DNA from: Roseibium sediminis
GTDB lineage: Bacteria > Pseudomonadota > Alphaproteobacteria > Rhizobiales > Stappiaceae
NCBI RefSeq assembly: GCF_008711325.1
Contig: NZ_VXDB01000013.1
Coordinates: 1 to 64,000, forward strand
DNA: 64,000 nt
Direction of reading: 5' to 3'
The notes beneath the pieces were generated by a model. It was not told where the DNA came from. It did not search any database and worked only from the letters and a program-made list of their open reading frames with translations. Both the position numbers and the translations under genes were made by a program. The first letter of the stretch is position 1. Every line of letters starts with the position of its first letter. This document shows positions 23,543 through 31,901 of the stretch, piece by piece.

Positions 23543-23565
23543 GGGCGACCGGATACCGGCCGCCC
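23543..23565 (-). promoter_or_regulatory. Stem-loop between dctP and dctQ, second TRAP system
   Basis: On the minus strand a 10-bp stem (GGGCGGCCGG with CCGGTCGCCC, one G-U pair) closes a TAT loop 13 bp after the dctP stop. There is no T-tract, so it looks like a 3' stabilising or processing hairpin rather than a terminator. The 140-bp dctP-dctQ gap is much longer than other gaps in the operon. Confidence 0.55.
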
Positions 23566-23578
23566 AATCGGGAGGGGC

Positions 23579-24559
23579 TTACTGCATGGCCTTGAAGGCG
23601 TCGACAATCGCAGCACCTTCTTCGCCAGCTTCTGCCAACCATTCATTGGTCATGGTGACGCCGATTTCCTTGAGCTCGTTGACCATTTGCTCGGATGCCG
23701 GACCAACCTTCATGCCGCCATCACGCAGTCCCTGCAGGGTGAATCCGGTGTATTCCTTGGCACGCCAGTTGCCGGCATATTCGGCCAGTTCGGCGCAGCC
23801 GCGGATCACATTCTTGTTCTGGTCGGAGACGCCGCTCCAGACCTGAGAATTGACCATGACATAGTTGCGCGGCAACCAGGCATCGACCTCGTAGAAATAG
23901 TTCAGAGATTCCCAGACCTTGCGGTCGTAGCCGGTGGAGCCGGAGGAAATCATGGATTCAGCAACCCCTGTCGCAAAAGCCTGGCTGATTTCCGCCGCTT
24001 CGATAGTCACCGGCAGCATGCCTGTCAATTCCGCGATGCGGGATGTTGCGGTATTGTAGCTGCGGAACTTGATCCCCTTCATGTCGGCGACGGAGTTCAC
24101 TTCATTCTTGAAGTAAAAGCCCTGCGGCGGCCACGGTACGGCGTAGAGAAGCGTCAGGTTCTGGGCTTCGAGCACTTTTTCCAGGGACGGCTTGGCTGCT
24201 TTCCAAAGTTTGTCGCTGGCATCAAATGATGTTGCCAGAAAAGGAATGGAATCGAACCCGAACAGGGCGTTTTCATTTGCATGACCCGACAGAAGCCGCT
24301 CACCGATCGGCACCTGGCCGGTCTGGACCGCGCGCTTGATCTGCGCACCGGGGAACAAGGAACCGGACGGGTGTGTCACGATTTCAATTTCACCGCCAGT
24401 ACCAGTCGTCACGCACTTGGCAAATTCTGCACCAGTAGCAGAATGATAGTTGCTGGCCGAATAAGCCATCGGCATGTCCCACTTTTCGCCGGCAAATGCC
24501 GGAGTGGCAGCTGCAGCGACCAGTGCTGTCGTGGTCAGAACCTTGGTCAAGAATTTCAT
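23579..24559 (-). CDS. dctP: TRAP transporter substrate-binding protein (DctP), second system
   Basis: A 326-residue secreted protein. A Sec signal peptide is evident ('MKFLTKVLTTTALVAAAATP' with cleavage after 'AFA'). The mature part carries the DctP pattern: 'GGEIEIVTHPSGSLFPGAQI' near residue 58, 'VADMKGIKFRSYNTATSR' near 155 with the conserved arginine, and 'AFATGVAESMISS' near 195. GGGAG precedes the ATG. It is encoded after the DadA-like gene, so the ligand is probably an amino acid-like compound, for example a cyclic or N-substituted amino acid. This is inferred from neighbours. Confidence 0.82.
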   Translation of the reverse strand: MKFLTKVLTTTALVAAAATPAFAGEKWDMPMAYSASNYHSATGAEFAKCVTTGTGGEIEIVTHPSGSLFPGAQIKRAVQTGQVPIGERLLSGHANENALFGFDSIPFLATSFDASDKLWKAAKPSLEKVLEAQNLTLLYAVPWPPQGFYFKNEVNSVADMKGIKFRSYNTATSRIAELTGMLPVTIEAAEISQAFATGVAESMISSGSTGYDRKVWESLNYFYEVDAWLPRNYVMVNSQVWSGVSDQNKNVIRGCAELAEYAGNWRAKEYTGFTLQGLRDGGMKVGPASEQMVNELKEIGVTMTNEWLAEAGEEGAAIVDAFKAMQ

Positions 24560-24607
24560 TTCATTGCTCCCTTTGGTTGGTATTGCAGGCGGTTCCCATC
24601 GCTCTTG

Positions 24608-25852
24608 TTATTTCTGGAACCGAACTGCCGAATATGGCGACAGATCCAGATTGGTTATTTTGTCCGAGATCATTTGTGCTAAGAGCCGACCGGTTTTTGC
24701 TCCCCCCGTCAAGCCAATGTGATGATGGCCGAACCCCATCCAGATGCCTTTTCTTCCCGGGGCACGTCCGATCACGGGGATTGAATCGGCCGGAGCCGGC
24801 CGGTGTCCCATCCATTCAACTTCCCGTTTCCAGGTCAGCCCAGGCATCGCAGCCCTCAAGTTACGTCGTAAAAGTTCGAACGGCTCTTTGGTGGGGGATG
24901 CGTTCAGCCCGCCAAATTCCACAACTCCAGCAAGCCTTATCCGCCCTTCCATGGGCGTGATGACGAATTTGCCGCTGGCCACCATCACCGGCGAGCGGGG
25001 CATGAAATTCGGCTCCCAAAGCTCCAGATGATATCCGCGCTCGCTTTCCAGCGGCACATCCAGGCCAAGCTGATCGGCAAGCGGCTTTGACCAGGCGCCG
25101 GTAGCTATCAAAACATCATCTGCCGCAATCGGCTTGTCGTCCGTCTCAACCAAGACGGTTCCGTCATCGAGTGTGTTGATGCCTCGCACCTCAGCCTTGA
25201 TGATTTCGGCTCCATTAGCCTGAGCATAAGCCGCAAGTGCCTTGACGTATGCCCCCGGATCGGTGATCCGGCCATGGTCCTTCAACCTCGCTGCGAAGCC
25301 GATTTCCGAGGAATAGGCATCATCATATGCCGCAAGAGCTGTCCCCTCCAGTTCTTCCCACTCGAACCCGCAGGAAGCCCGCACCGACCAGCCAAACGCA
25401 TCTTCTTCAAAATGCGCGCGATCCCTATAGAGAAACAGATAATCAGCCGGGACAATGAAGTGTTCGGCACCGGTCCCTGCAGCCAACGCCTGATGCTCGG
25501 CCAGGCTGTCCCCGACAATCTGCGAAACTGCCTGAGCGATCCGCTTCACATCGGTTTCATTGGCATGCGACAGATATCGGACCAGCCAAGGCAGAAGTTT
25601 TGGCAGGTATCCCCATTTCAGAAAGAGTGGCTGATCAGGCGAGAACAGCATTCGCGGCGCTTTGCGCAAGAGGCCGGGAACGGTTACAGGGACCATCGAA
25701 CAGGATGCCAACACGCCCCCGTTGCCATGGCTCGCGCCTTCGCCGGGGCCTGCCTTGTCAATGAGGATGACGTCGTACCCTTCCCGTTGCATCCAGATTG
25801 CAGTCGAGACGCCGATTATGCCCGCGCCGACAATTGCAAGCGTCTTGCTCAT
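24608..25852 (-). CDS. DadA-like FAD-dependent D-amino acid dehydrogenase
   Basis: A 414-residue DAO-superfamily flavoprotein with the dinucleotide motif '[21 protein letters not shown]' beginning at residue 5. '[19 protein letters not shown]' follows near residue 38 and '[20 protein letters not shown]' near 252, both typical of small-subunit D-amino acid dehydrogenases. '[22 protein letters not shown]' is at the C-terminus. Its ATG overlaps the stop of the enolase-superfamily gene by 4 bp. The pairing suggests epimerisation of an L-compound to the D-form followed by oxidative deamination. Candidates are D-amino acids or D-hydroxyprolines, and the sequence alone does not decide. Confidence 0.78.
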   Translation of the reverse strand: MSKTLAIVGAGIIGVSTAIWMQREGYDVILIDKAGPGEGASHGNGGVLASCSMVPVTVPGLLRKAPRMLFSPDQPLFLKWGYLPKLLPWLVRYLSHANETDVKRIAQAVSQIVGDSLAEHQALAAGTGAEHFIVPADYLFLYRDRAHFEEDAFGWSVRASCGFEWEELEGTALAAYDDAYSSEIGFAARLKDHGRITDPGAYVKALAAYAQANGAEIIKAEVRGINTLDDGTVLVETDDKPIAADDVLIATGAWSKPLADQLGLDVPLESERGYHLELWEPNFMPRSPVMVASGKFVITPMEGRIRLAGVVEFGGLNASPTKEPFELLRRNLRAAMPGLTWKREVEWMGHRPAPADSIPVIGRAPGRKGIWMGFGHHHIGLTGGAKTGRLLAQMISDKITNLDLSPYSAVRFQK

Positions 25853-26976
25853 GCAGCCACCTTTGTCACGGCATAATGGTCGAGGCGGTCCCTATCCGGT
25901 TGAATGCCGAGGCCGGGTCTGTTTGGCACGAGCACATGGCCGTCTTTGACGGCAAATGGCGTTTCCAGAATGTCCTCCTTGAGGAAATAGCGCGCTTGAT
26001 AGAACTCACAGCCAAGCGTGATTTCAGGTGTCGCGGCGATCATGTGAGTGCCCGCGAGATGGGCAAGACCGGATTCGAACATATCGCCCCCATAGGCTTG
26101 CAAGCCTGCAACCGCTGCCATTCGGGCAACATCCTGGGCGCGCGTCAGGCTGCCTGCCTTCATGATCTTGATCGAGACACCGTCGCAGATGCCTTCGCTG
26201 ATCGCCCGTCTCATGTCCTCCGGTCCAAAAACAGACTCGTCAGCCAGGAGAGGAACATCGATGGCTTCCCGTAAACGCGCCATGAGGGCGAACTGGTCCT
26301 GGCGAACCGGCTGTTCGATGAAATCCGGCTGAAATTTGGCAACATCGACAACACGCTTGAAGGCCTCGTCAATCGCCAGTCCCTGATTGAAATCCACCCG
26401 AACCTTCAGCGAGGGATAGTCACGGCGCAAGGCTTCGAGCCGCATGATATCGAAAGCATGGTCCTTGAAGCCTGCCTTCACCTTCACGATCCCGACACCA
26501 TCCTCAACAAGGCGATCCAAGAGAAGGCGATCCTTTTTGAAATCAGGATCTGCAATCGAAACAGACAGGGGAATGGAGGATCTGCAGCGGCCTCCCAGCA
26601 GAGCCCAGACCGGTGCAGCAAGGATTCTACCCGTCAGGTCGAGCAAAGCCGTATCCAGAGCTGCCTTCGCCTCGCTCGCGTGGGCAACAGCTTTTTGTGC
26701 ATCCGTCATGATCGCAGAGCGATCACCAACCCGTCGACCGACAACCAGCGGCCTTATGTAGCGTTGCAGCGCTGCAAGGCTTGCTTCCGGGGAACCGGTG
26801 AAAACTGACCAGGGAGAGGCTTCCCCCCAACCGACATTGCCACTTTCGCTGGTGAGGGAAAGGACAATTATCTCGCACGCACCTTCGACAGTTCCGATGC
26901 CGTGGTCGCGCCGAGAAAGGACCGGCAGCGACAGATGCCAGACGTTCATTTCGGTGATCTTTTGATCAAGATCCAT
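25849..26976 (-). CDS. Mandelate racemase/muconate-lactonizing enzyme family protein (enolase superfamily)
   Basis: A 375-residue enolase-superfamily protein of the MLE subgroup. All expected active-site residues are present: K-x-K in 'IVKVKAG' (Lys165, Lys167), metal ligands in 'VDFNQG' (Asp195), 'FIEQP' (Glu221) and 'ADESV' (Asp246), and the opposing lysine in 'SIKIMKAGS' (Lys270). This layout catalyses 1,1-proton transfer (racemisation or epimerisation) or beta-elimination. Known MLE-subgroup options include dipeptide epimerase, N-succinylamino acid racemase and cis-3-hydroxy-L-proline dehydratase (characterised in Labrenzia aggregata). The DadA-like neighbour favours an amino acid epimerase. 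It is first in an operon divergent from a LysR gene. Confidence 0.8.
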   Translation of the reverse strand: MDLDQKITEMNVWHLSLPVLSRRDHGIGTVEGACEIIVLSLTSESGNVGWGEASPWSVFTGSPEASLAALQRYIRPLVVGRRVGDRSAIMTDAQKAVAHASEAKAALDTALLDLTGRILAAPVWALLGGRCRSSIPLSVSIADPDFKKDRLLLDRLVEDGVGIVKVKAGFKDHAFDIMRLEALRRDYPSLKVRVDFNQGLAIDEAFKRVVDVAKFQPDFIEQPVRQDQFALMARLREAIDVPLLADESVFGPEDMRRAISEGICDGVSIKIMKAGSLTRAQDVARMAAVAGLQAYGGDMFESGLAHLAGTHMIAATPEITLGCEFYQARYFLKEDILETPFAVKDGHVLVPNRPGLGIQPDRDRLDHYAVTKVAA

Positions 26977-27028
26977 GGTCTCCTCCCCAAAATTGACAGT
27001 GCCCCCTCTGGAGTATCATTTCAAATAC

Positions 27029-27041
27029 GATTAATTTAATC
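27029..27041. promoter_or_regulatory. LysR-type operator candidate
   Basis: GATTAATTTAATC is a perfect inverted repeat around one central T. It lies 53 bp before the enolase-family gene and 44 bp before the divergent LysR gene. It has the T-N11-A form of LysR boxes in an AT-rich intergenic region. Confidence 0.5.
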
Positions 27042-27084
27042 AGCCATCATCTTTTGTGATGACTTGAATTCAAGGCAGGCCAAC

Positions 27085-27984
27085 ATGCCCCTGAGATTTC
27101 GCCAGCTTCAGGCATTTCATGCCATCATGGATACCGGCACGGTAACGGGAGCTGCGGAACTGCTCGGAATTTCCCAACCGGGTATCTCCAATTTGCTTGC
27201 GCAACTGGAACGCCAGACACGCCTGAAGCTCTTTGAAAGAGCAAAGGGGCGGCTGCAGCCGACACCCATAGCGGACATGCTGTTTCGGGAGGTGGATACC
27301 GTGGTGCGCGGCCTTGAGCATGTGAGCCAGGCAATCCAGGATCTGCAAAACAAGCAGGCGGGCCAACTTCAGGTGGCTTCACCTCACCTGCTGTCCTTCG
27401 GATTCATGCCCGCCGAAATTGCGCGCTTTGCCAAAAACAGTCCGGACCTGCTGATTTCGTTTCAATCGCAGTATTCGTCAAAGATCCAGGAATGGGTCAT
27501 GGCCGGTCTGTTTGAAATCGGTGTCTGCGAAATGCCGGTTTATCACGATGCTCTGACCCGGGAGGGTTTTCATTTCGAGACTTTTGCGGTCTTGCCCGAA
27601 GGGCATCCTCTGGGAATACATCAGGTTCTGACGCCTGAACTTCTGGACAACCAGCCCTTGATCGTCATGGGGCCGGAGCACATGACGCACCGACGAGCAA
27701 GGGAAGCCTTCGAAAGCCGGAACGCGGGATGGCGACCGCAAATTCACACCCACCTGTCCGAAAACCTTCTGAGTTTTGTCAAACAGGGTATGGGCATTGC
27801 GCTCATTGATCCGTTCACCATCCATTTTGACCGCGAACCGGGCTATATCATCCGCCGATTTGAACCCGCGGTCATGCTTGACCTTGCGATCATAACAGCC
27901 CGCAACCGAAGCCTGACCCCTGTCGCACAGGCATTCTTGACGCAACTTCGACAGAGCCTGGCTTCCTTCTCGCTCCAACCCTGA
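27085..27984 (+). CDS. LysR-family transcriptional regulator
   Basis: A LysR protein of about 299 residues. The winged HTH is at the N-terminus ('MPLRFRQLQAFHAIMDTGTV' then 'LGISQPGISNLLAQLERQT'), followed by an effector-binding domain with 'LQVASPHLLSFGFMPAEIA' near residue 95. The ATG at 27085 is chosen; a TTG seven codons upstream is possible. It is divergent from the enolase-DadA-TRAP operon and most simply controls it. The effector is probably the transported compound or a metabolite of it. Confidence 0.82.
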   Translation: MPLRFRQLQAFHAIMDTGTVTGAAELLGISQPGISNLLAQLERQTRLKLFERAKGRLQPTPIADMLFREVDTVVRGLEHVSQAIQDLQNKQAGQLQVASPHLLSFGFMPAEIARFAKNSPDLLISFQSQYSSKIQEWVMAGLFEIGVCEMPVYHDALTREGFHFETFAVLPEGHPLGIHQVLTPELLDNQPLIVMGPEHMTHRRAREAFESRNAGWRPQIHTHLSENLLSFVKQGMGIALIDPFTIHFDREPGYIIRRFEPAVMLDLAIITARNRSLTPVAQAFLTQLRQSLASFSLQP

Positions 27985-28005
27985 CGTGAAGGGTGTTCGG
28001 GCTCT

Positions 28006-29694
28006 CTACGAGACCCACTCGGAGACCGGAGCAGCCGCTTCGTGGAGTGGCTGGGATATCACGTCCACCAGTGTCGGGCCGTCATGATTGAGGGCTTCAG
28101 CCAACACCCTTTTCAAATCTACCGGATCTTCAACCCGCCAACTCTTCACACCAAACGCTGATGCCACCGCCGCATGATCAGTCCGGTTGAAATCCACATT
28201 GTAGAAGCGTTGCCCGAAGCCTGAGTTCTGCCCGGCCTTGATCCACCCGAATGTCGCATTGGAAAAGACGATCGATGTAATCGGCATGTTATACCGCACC
28301 ATCGTCTCAAATTCCCCGCAGGCGAAGCCGAAGCTTCCGTCACCCATTGCAGCAACGGTCTTCACTCCGGGTCGACCGACATGAGCCCCCATGGCGGCAG
28401 CAATCGAATAGCCCAGAGCACCATGGGCCCGGTTCGTTATGAAATGGCGACCCGGCTTTCGCCAACGATAGTACGCGCTGAAATAGGGGCACGGGGTTCC
28501 GGGATCAGCGACAATGATGGCATCGTCCTCAAGCAGATCCATCAATACCGCCACGACCGTTTCAGGGCGGATGGGCCTTTCGCCAGATGTCGCCAGCCGG
28601 TTGAAGTGATCCAGTTTTGTATCCCAGGCAGCCTTTGACCTTGAAACGCCATTCTGGTGGGAGATGTCCGGCATCTCCGACAAGGTTGTGGCGAGCGCGG
28701 TCAAAGCCAAACGAGCATCCGCATTGATGGCAACAGCTGTTGGATAGTTTGCCCCGATCACCATCGGATCGCTGTCTATATGCAGGATCACCTTGTCCTG
28801 GAGGGGTGACCGCCATCTCTCTGTCGTTACCGAACCTGCACGACAACCGACAAACAGGACAACATCCGCAGCATCAATCACGGCGCGGGTCGCCTGACTG
28901 CCGCCATTCGAGCCGACTACACCCAAAGCGAGTGGATCGGTCTCCGCAATGCTTCCTTGCCCGGATACGGTGGTTGCCACCGGCACCTGAAGCAATCGGA
29001 CAACTTCTGCAAGGGCCTCTTCAGCTCCGGACAATACCGGCCCACCGCCACAAATTATGACTGCACTTCCGGCCTTCGAGAGAATACGTGCCGTTTCAGT
29101 GACCGCCCCGGGATCAGGAGCTGCCCGCTCAGCAGGAAAACAGCAATGCCGCGCATCCGCCCAAAGCTCGGTCTCATCCACCGATGCTTTTTGAGTGTCA
29201 AAGGGAAGAGAAAGGTGAGCTGCCCCCGGGGTTCCGGTTGTCATCGCCCGAAAGGCGGCCCGAACCTGCGCGGGCAGTCGGGAGGCGTTATCAAGTGAGG
29301 CATTCCACTTTGTAAGTGGCTTGAAAAGCGAAGTCTGATCAAGTTCCGTCAGCGGATATCGCCCGCGGCTGGTGGTGGCTACATCGGTCGTGATGGCCAG
29401 GATCGGAACTGAACTTTCATTTGCCTCGACGACTCCGGGCAAGATGTAGGTCGCGCCTCCTCCGGATGGTCCTTCGCAAATGCCGGGTTTGCCTGTGACG
29501 CGGGCATAGCCATCGGCCATGTATGCGGCATGCCGTTCATCTCTGGTGAGGAAGTGTGTTATCCCGTGGTCGAGCCTGAAGAGCGCATCATAGAAGGGCA
29601 GCGTCGTGTCCCCGCAGAGGCCGAAGATCTCGGTCACCCCATGAGCTTCCAGCATCCGCACCATTGCTTCGGCACCAGTCAAATGGTTGCTCAT
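28006..29694 (-). CDS. Thiamine diphosphate-binding enzyme (acetolactate synthase-like)
   Basis: A 562-residue three-domain TPP enzyme. The Pyr domain has 'EIFGLCGDTTLPFYDAL' and the catalytic-type glutamate in 'HFLTRDERHAAYMADGYARV' near residue 50. A central Rossmann domain follows. The PP domain carries the TPP motif 'GDGSFGFACGEFETMVRYN', closing with an N. The ATG at 29694 has AGGGGAG upstream. Residue identity does not separate acetolactate synthase, glyoxylate carboligase, sulfoacetaldehyde acetyltransferase or oxalyl-CoA/2-oxoacid decarboxylases. No ilvH-like small subunit is nearby, which argues against biosynthetic acetolactate synthase. It is divergent from a GntR regulator, with shared operator elements. 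Confidence 0.72.
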   Translation of the reverse strand: MSNHLTGAEAMVRMLEAHGVTEIFGLCGDTTLPFYDALFRLDHGITHFLTRDERHAAYMADGYARVTGKPGICEGPSGGGATYILPGVVEANESSVPILAITTDVATTSRGRYPLTELDQTSLFKPLTKWNASLDNASRLPAQVRAAFRAMTTGTPGAAHLSLPFDTQKASVDETELWADARHCCFPAERAAPDPGAVTETARILSKAGSAVIICGGGPVLSGAEEALAEVVRLLQVPVATTVSGQGSIAETDPLALGVVGSNGGSQATRAVIDAADVVLFVGCRAGSVTTERWRSPLQDKVILHIDSDPMVIGANYPTAVAINADARLALTALATTLSEMPDISHQNGVSRSKAAWDTKLDHFNRLATSGERPIRPETVVAVLMDLLEDDAIIVADPGTPCPYFSAYYRWRKPGRHFITNRAHGALGYSIAAAMGAHVGRPGVKTVAAMGDGSFGFACGEFETMVRYNMPITSIVFSNATFGWIKAGQNSGFGQRFYNVDFNRTDHAAVASAFGVKSWRVEDPVDLKRVLAEALNHDGPTLVDVISQPLHEAAAPVSEWVS

Positions 29695-29725
29695 CACACA
29701 CTCCCCTTACTGAATTCAGTTCTGT

Positions 29726-29786
29726 ATACAAGCTTGCATATTGTCAAAACTTGGCGAATGTGTCACCACAAGAATGCAAGCTGTAT
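29726..29786. promoter_or_regulatory. Paired inverted operator elements between TPP enzyme and GntR genes
   Basis: ATACAAGCTTGCAT (29726-29739) reappears in inverted orientation with one base missing as ATGCAAGCTGTAT (29774-29786). The first copy overlaps TGTATACA, and a 12-bp palindrome ACTGAATTCAGT lies at 29709-29720. Two inverted sites in a 110-bp divergent promoter region fit a GntR regulator controlling both directions. Confidence 0.55.
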
Positions 29787-29807
29787 TGACCTCCAACGCA
29801 AACCCCG

Positions 29808-30515
29808 ATGCTGGAACAGGCGATGTCGGAAATCTATTTTCAGATCAAATCGATGGTGGTGGGGTTCCGTTTGCGACCAGGCGACCGATTGAACGAAAGT
29901 GTCTTGTCGCGGGAACTGGGAGTATCGCGTACGCCATTGCGTGAAGCGCTCAATCGCCTCGTTGCGGAAGGTTTGATCGAAGCCCGCCCCGGCGAAGGGT
30001 TCTATTGCCGCAAACTGGATACCGAAGGGGTCTATGCCCTTTATGATCTTAGGGAGGCTCTGGAGGTTGCGACAGTCGAGCGGGCTTGCAAGCGGGCGAG
30101 TGAGGAAAGCCTTGCCGCTCTGGCGACTTGGCTGACCGAAATGGGAATGGATGTTTCCGGTCTGACCGTGGCTGAAGCCTGCGAGCGAGACGAAGCCTTT
30201 CATGTCAAGATCGCGGAGCTTTCAGGCAATCCGCTCCTGGTCGCTGAGCTGAAAGCCCTCAATGAGAAAATCCGCTATCTTCGCTGGGTCCAGCTTGACG
30301 AAGCCAGACTGAAATCGACAAAGGACGGCCACAAAAAGGTAATGCAGGCGCTTCTCGCGCGGGATTCCGAGGCGGCAATCAACGCCATGCGAGATCATAT
30401 TTCCCGCCGCCTGGATCAGGTCAAAGAGGCAGTCAGCAAGGGAATTTCGAGCATTTACATGGACCAGACAGACGCGCTTACAGGGCGCGTTCTGAATTCG
30501 CAGGATGTCGCATGA
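29808..30515 (+). CDS. GntR-family transcriptional regulator (FCD type)
   Basis: A regulator of 235 residues. The winged HTH is at the N-terminus ('LRPGDRLNESVLSRELGVSR' then 'TPLREALNRLVAEGLIEARP'), and the all-helical FCD effector domain follows with 'LYDLREALEVATVERACKR' and conserved histidines in 'DEAFHVKIAEL' and 'MRDHISRRLDQV'. An alternative ATG at 29823 is closer to the HTH and has a weak GGAA upstream. Its stop overlaps the next gene as ATGA. FCD regulators usually sense organic acids or amino-acid-derived acids. Confidence 0.82.
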   Translation: MLEQAMSEIYFQIKSMVVGFRLRPGDRLNESVLSRELGVSRTPLREALNRLVAEGLIEARPGEGFYCRKLDTEGVYALYDLREALEVATVERACKRASEESLAALATWLTEMGMDVSGLTVAEACERDEAFHVKIAELSGNPLLVAELKALNEKIRYLRWVQLDEARLKSTKDGHKKVMQALLARDSEAAINAMRDHISRRLDQVKEAVSKGISSIYMDQTDALTGRVLNSQDVA

Positions 30516-31234
30516 TCGTCACAGGTGGAAAAACTGTTTACGGTGCAGCTGTAGGCATCTTGATGCTCGAGGCCAGATTTCCGCGCATTCCCGGAGATAT
30601 GGGCAATGCGCAAAGCTGGCCGTTTCCTGTCATGTACAAGGTGGTCCGCGGCGCTTCTCCGGACCGCGTTGTCCGGCAAAAGGCAGACGGGTTGCTGGGC
30701 GCATTCATTGATGCGGCCCGCGAACTTGTCGCTGACGGTGTGGACGGCATCACCACCAATTGCGGTTTCCTGTCACTGTTTCAGGAAGAACTCTCTCAAG
30801 CTATTCCTGTTCCGGTCATCACGTCATCCCTCTATCAGGTGTCCATGGTCAACCGGCTCATGCCAGCAGGCAAACGCGCTGGCATCCTGACCATTTCAGG
30901 ATCAACACTCACGCAAGCCCATCTGGATGCCGCAGACGTTCCGGCAGGAACGCCGGTCGGATCAACCGAAGGCCTGAGAGAATTCACGCGGGCAATCCTC
31001 GACAATGAGCTGACCCTGAATGTGGAATTGGCCCGCGAAGACAATGTTCAAGCCGCCATATTGATGAAGGAAAAGCACCCGGATTTGGGCGGATTTGTCC
31101 TTGAATGCACCAATATGTGCCCCTATGCGGCAGACATTGTCGAAGCAACCGGCCTGCCTGTTTGGTCGATGGTCAGCTTTGTGGAATGGTTCCATTCCGG
31201 CCTTGCCCCGCGGCGCTTCCAAAAATCGGATTAG
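30512..31234 (+). CDS. Aspartate/glutamate racemase superfamily protein
   Basis: A 240-residue protein with the two catalytic-cysteine regions of the Asp/Glu/hydantoin racemase superfamily: 'GITTNCGFLSLFQ' near residue 87 and 'GFVLECTNMCPYA' near 200. 'MPAGKRAGILTISGSTL' sits between. It is translationally coupled to the GntR gene. The superfamily includes racemases, maleate isomerase and arylmalonate decarboxylase; the double-cysteine form fits a racemase. With the divergent TPP enzyme it may form a small pathway, but the substrate is not evident. Confidence 0.72.
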   Translation: MIVTGGKTVYGAAVGILMLEARFPRIPGDMGNAQSWPFPVMYKVVRGASPDRVVRQKADGLLGAFIDAARELVADGVDGITTNCGFLSLFQEELSQAIPVPVITSSLYQVSMVNRLMPAGKRAGILTISGSTLTQAHLDAADVPAGTPVGSTEGLREFTRAILDNELTLNVELAREDNVQAAILMKEKHPDLGGFVLECTNMCPYAADIVEATGLPVWSMVSFVEWFHSGLAPRRFQKSD

Positions 31235-31260
31235 CCCCCTGAAAGTGGTTCACCAACTGG

Positions 31261-31606
31261 GATAGGTTTTCCCGCAAATTGGAAGATCAACGATGGCCGG
31301 GAAAAGCGAGCAGCCCGAAGAGAGTATCCAAGCTCCGGCAAGTTGAAGTGCCGCAAGGACAAGGCACAACGATTGCCGGCGCCAAGAATAAATCAACGGA
31401 AATTACAACTGAGATGGTTGTTCAATTCACCAAACTGCTGCGAAAGAGCGTCAGCAATGGCTTGACACATTCCGCACAGCATACGTTGAGGCCATGTTGA
31501 TCAGATCGAGGTCAACAGCAATGAGATTGTGATTTCCGGCAAACGCGAAAACTGCAAGAGGCCATGTTGAAAAACATGGCAGCTTTAGTAGCAGCGATAT
31601 TGAGGA
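31261..31606 (+). pseudogene. Decayed C-terminus of a large serine recombinase next to tRNA-Arg
   Basis: Read across at least three frameshifts, this stretch encodes 'TTEMVVQFTKLLRKSVSNG', 'FRTAYVEAM', 'VDQIEVNSNEIVISGKREN' and 'LQEAMLKNMAAL'. These match in order the C-terminal pattern of large serine recombinases of alphaproteobacterial elements (a T-P/E-M-V helix, F-R-x-A-Y, V-D-x-I-E-V and I-x-I-x-G). No single frame is intact and the catalytic N-terminal domain is missing. The last frame runs directly into the tRNA gene on the opposite strand, as is common for integrases at tRNA attachment sites. The family call rests on my pattern recognition, not a database search. Confidence 0.6.
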
Positions 31607-31607
31607 A

Positions 31608-31684
31608 TGGCGCACCGGGGAAGATTCGAACTCCCGACCCCCAGATTCGTAGTCTGGTGCTCTATCCAGCTGAGCTACCGGTGC
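31608..31684 (-). tRNA. tRNA-Arg (anticodon ACG), CCA encoded
   Basis: On the minus strand the acceptor GCACCGG pairs with CCGGTGC, followed by G and an encoded CCA (31608-31610). The D-arm contains GTAGCTCAGCTGGATAGAGC. The anticodon stem CCAGA/TCTGG carries loop CTACGAA, anticodon ACG (A34 expected to be inosine). The T-arm holds GGTTCGAATC-type sequence (GAGTTCGAATC). Total 77 nt. A serine-recombinase remnant abuts its 3' end. Confidence 0.97.
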
Positions 31685-31775
31685 TTGCCTGATCCGATGG
31701 ATGAAGCTTCAATTTGCTTCCGGATCGTGTTTTTGGGTCCGGGGCGGCGTGGCCACCCGCTGAACTGGGCGCATC

Positions 31776-31802
31776 TCTATAGTGGCCTCAGATTGTTTGC
31801 AA
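31776..31802 (-). promoter_or_regulatory. Possible tRNA-Arg promoter
   Basis: On the minus strand TTGCAA and TATAGA occur upstream of the tRNA, but with a 15-bp spacer, shorter than the preferred 17. The start point would give a leader of about 85 nt before the tRNA. Weak evidence. Confidence 0.3.
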
Positions 31803-31901
31803 GTGGAAATTCAAACTTTTTCGCCAGACAATCGAATTTATTGATCAAGACATTGTTTTCATTATTCAAATAGCTTCTCCACATGTTACGCAGCGCCAGA
31901 T

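Noticed and set aside
31279-31500. Stand-alone 73-codon gene next to the tRNA
   Set aside because: It is one frame of the decayed serine-recombinase C-terminus, with no start signal and continuation of similarity in other frames.
31561-31580. Hairpin GCCATGTT-GAAA-AACATGGC as the tRNA-Arg terminator
   Set aside because: A clean 8-bp stem, but no T-tract follows in the tRNA direction, and the bases are explained as part of the recombinase remnant.
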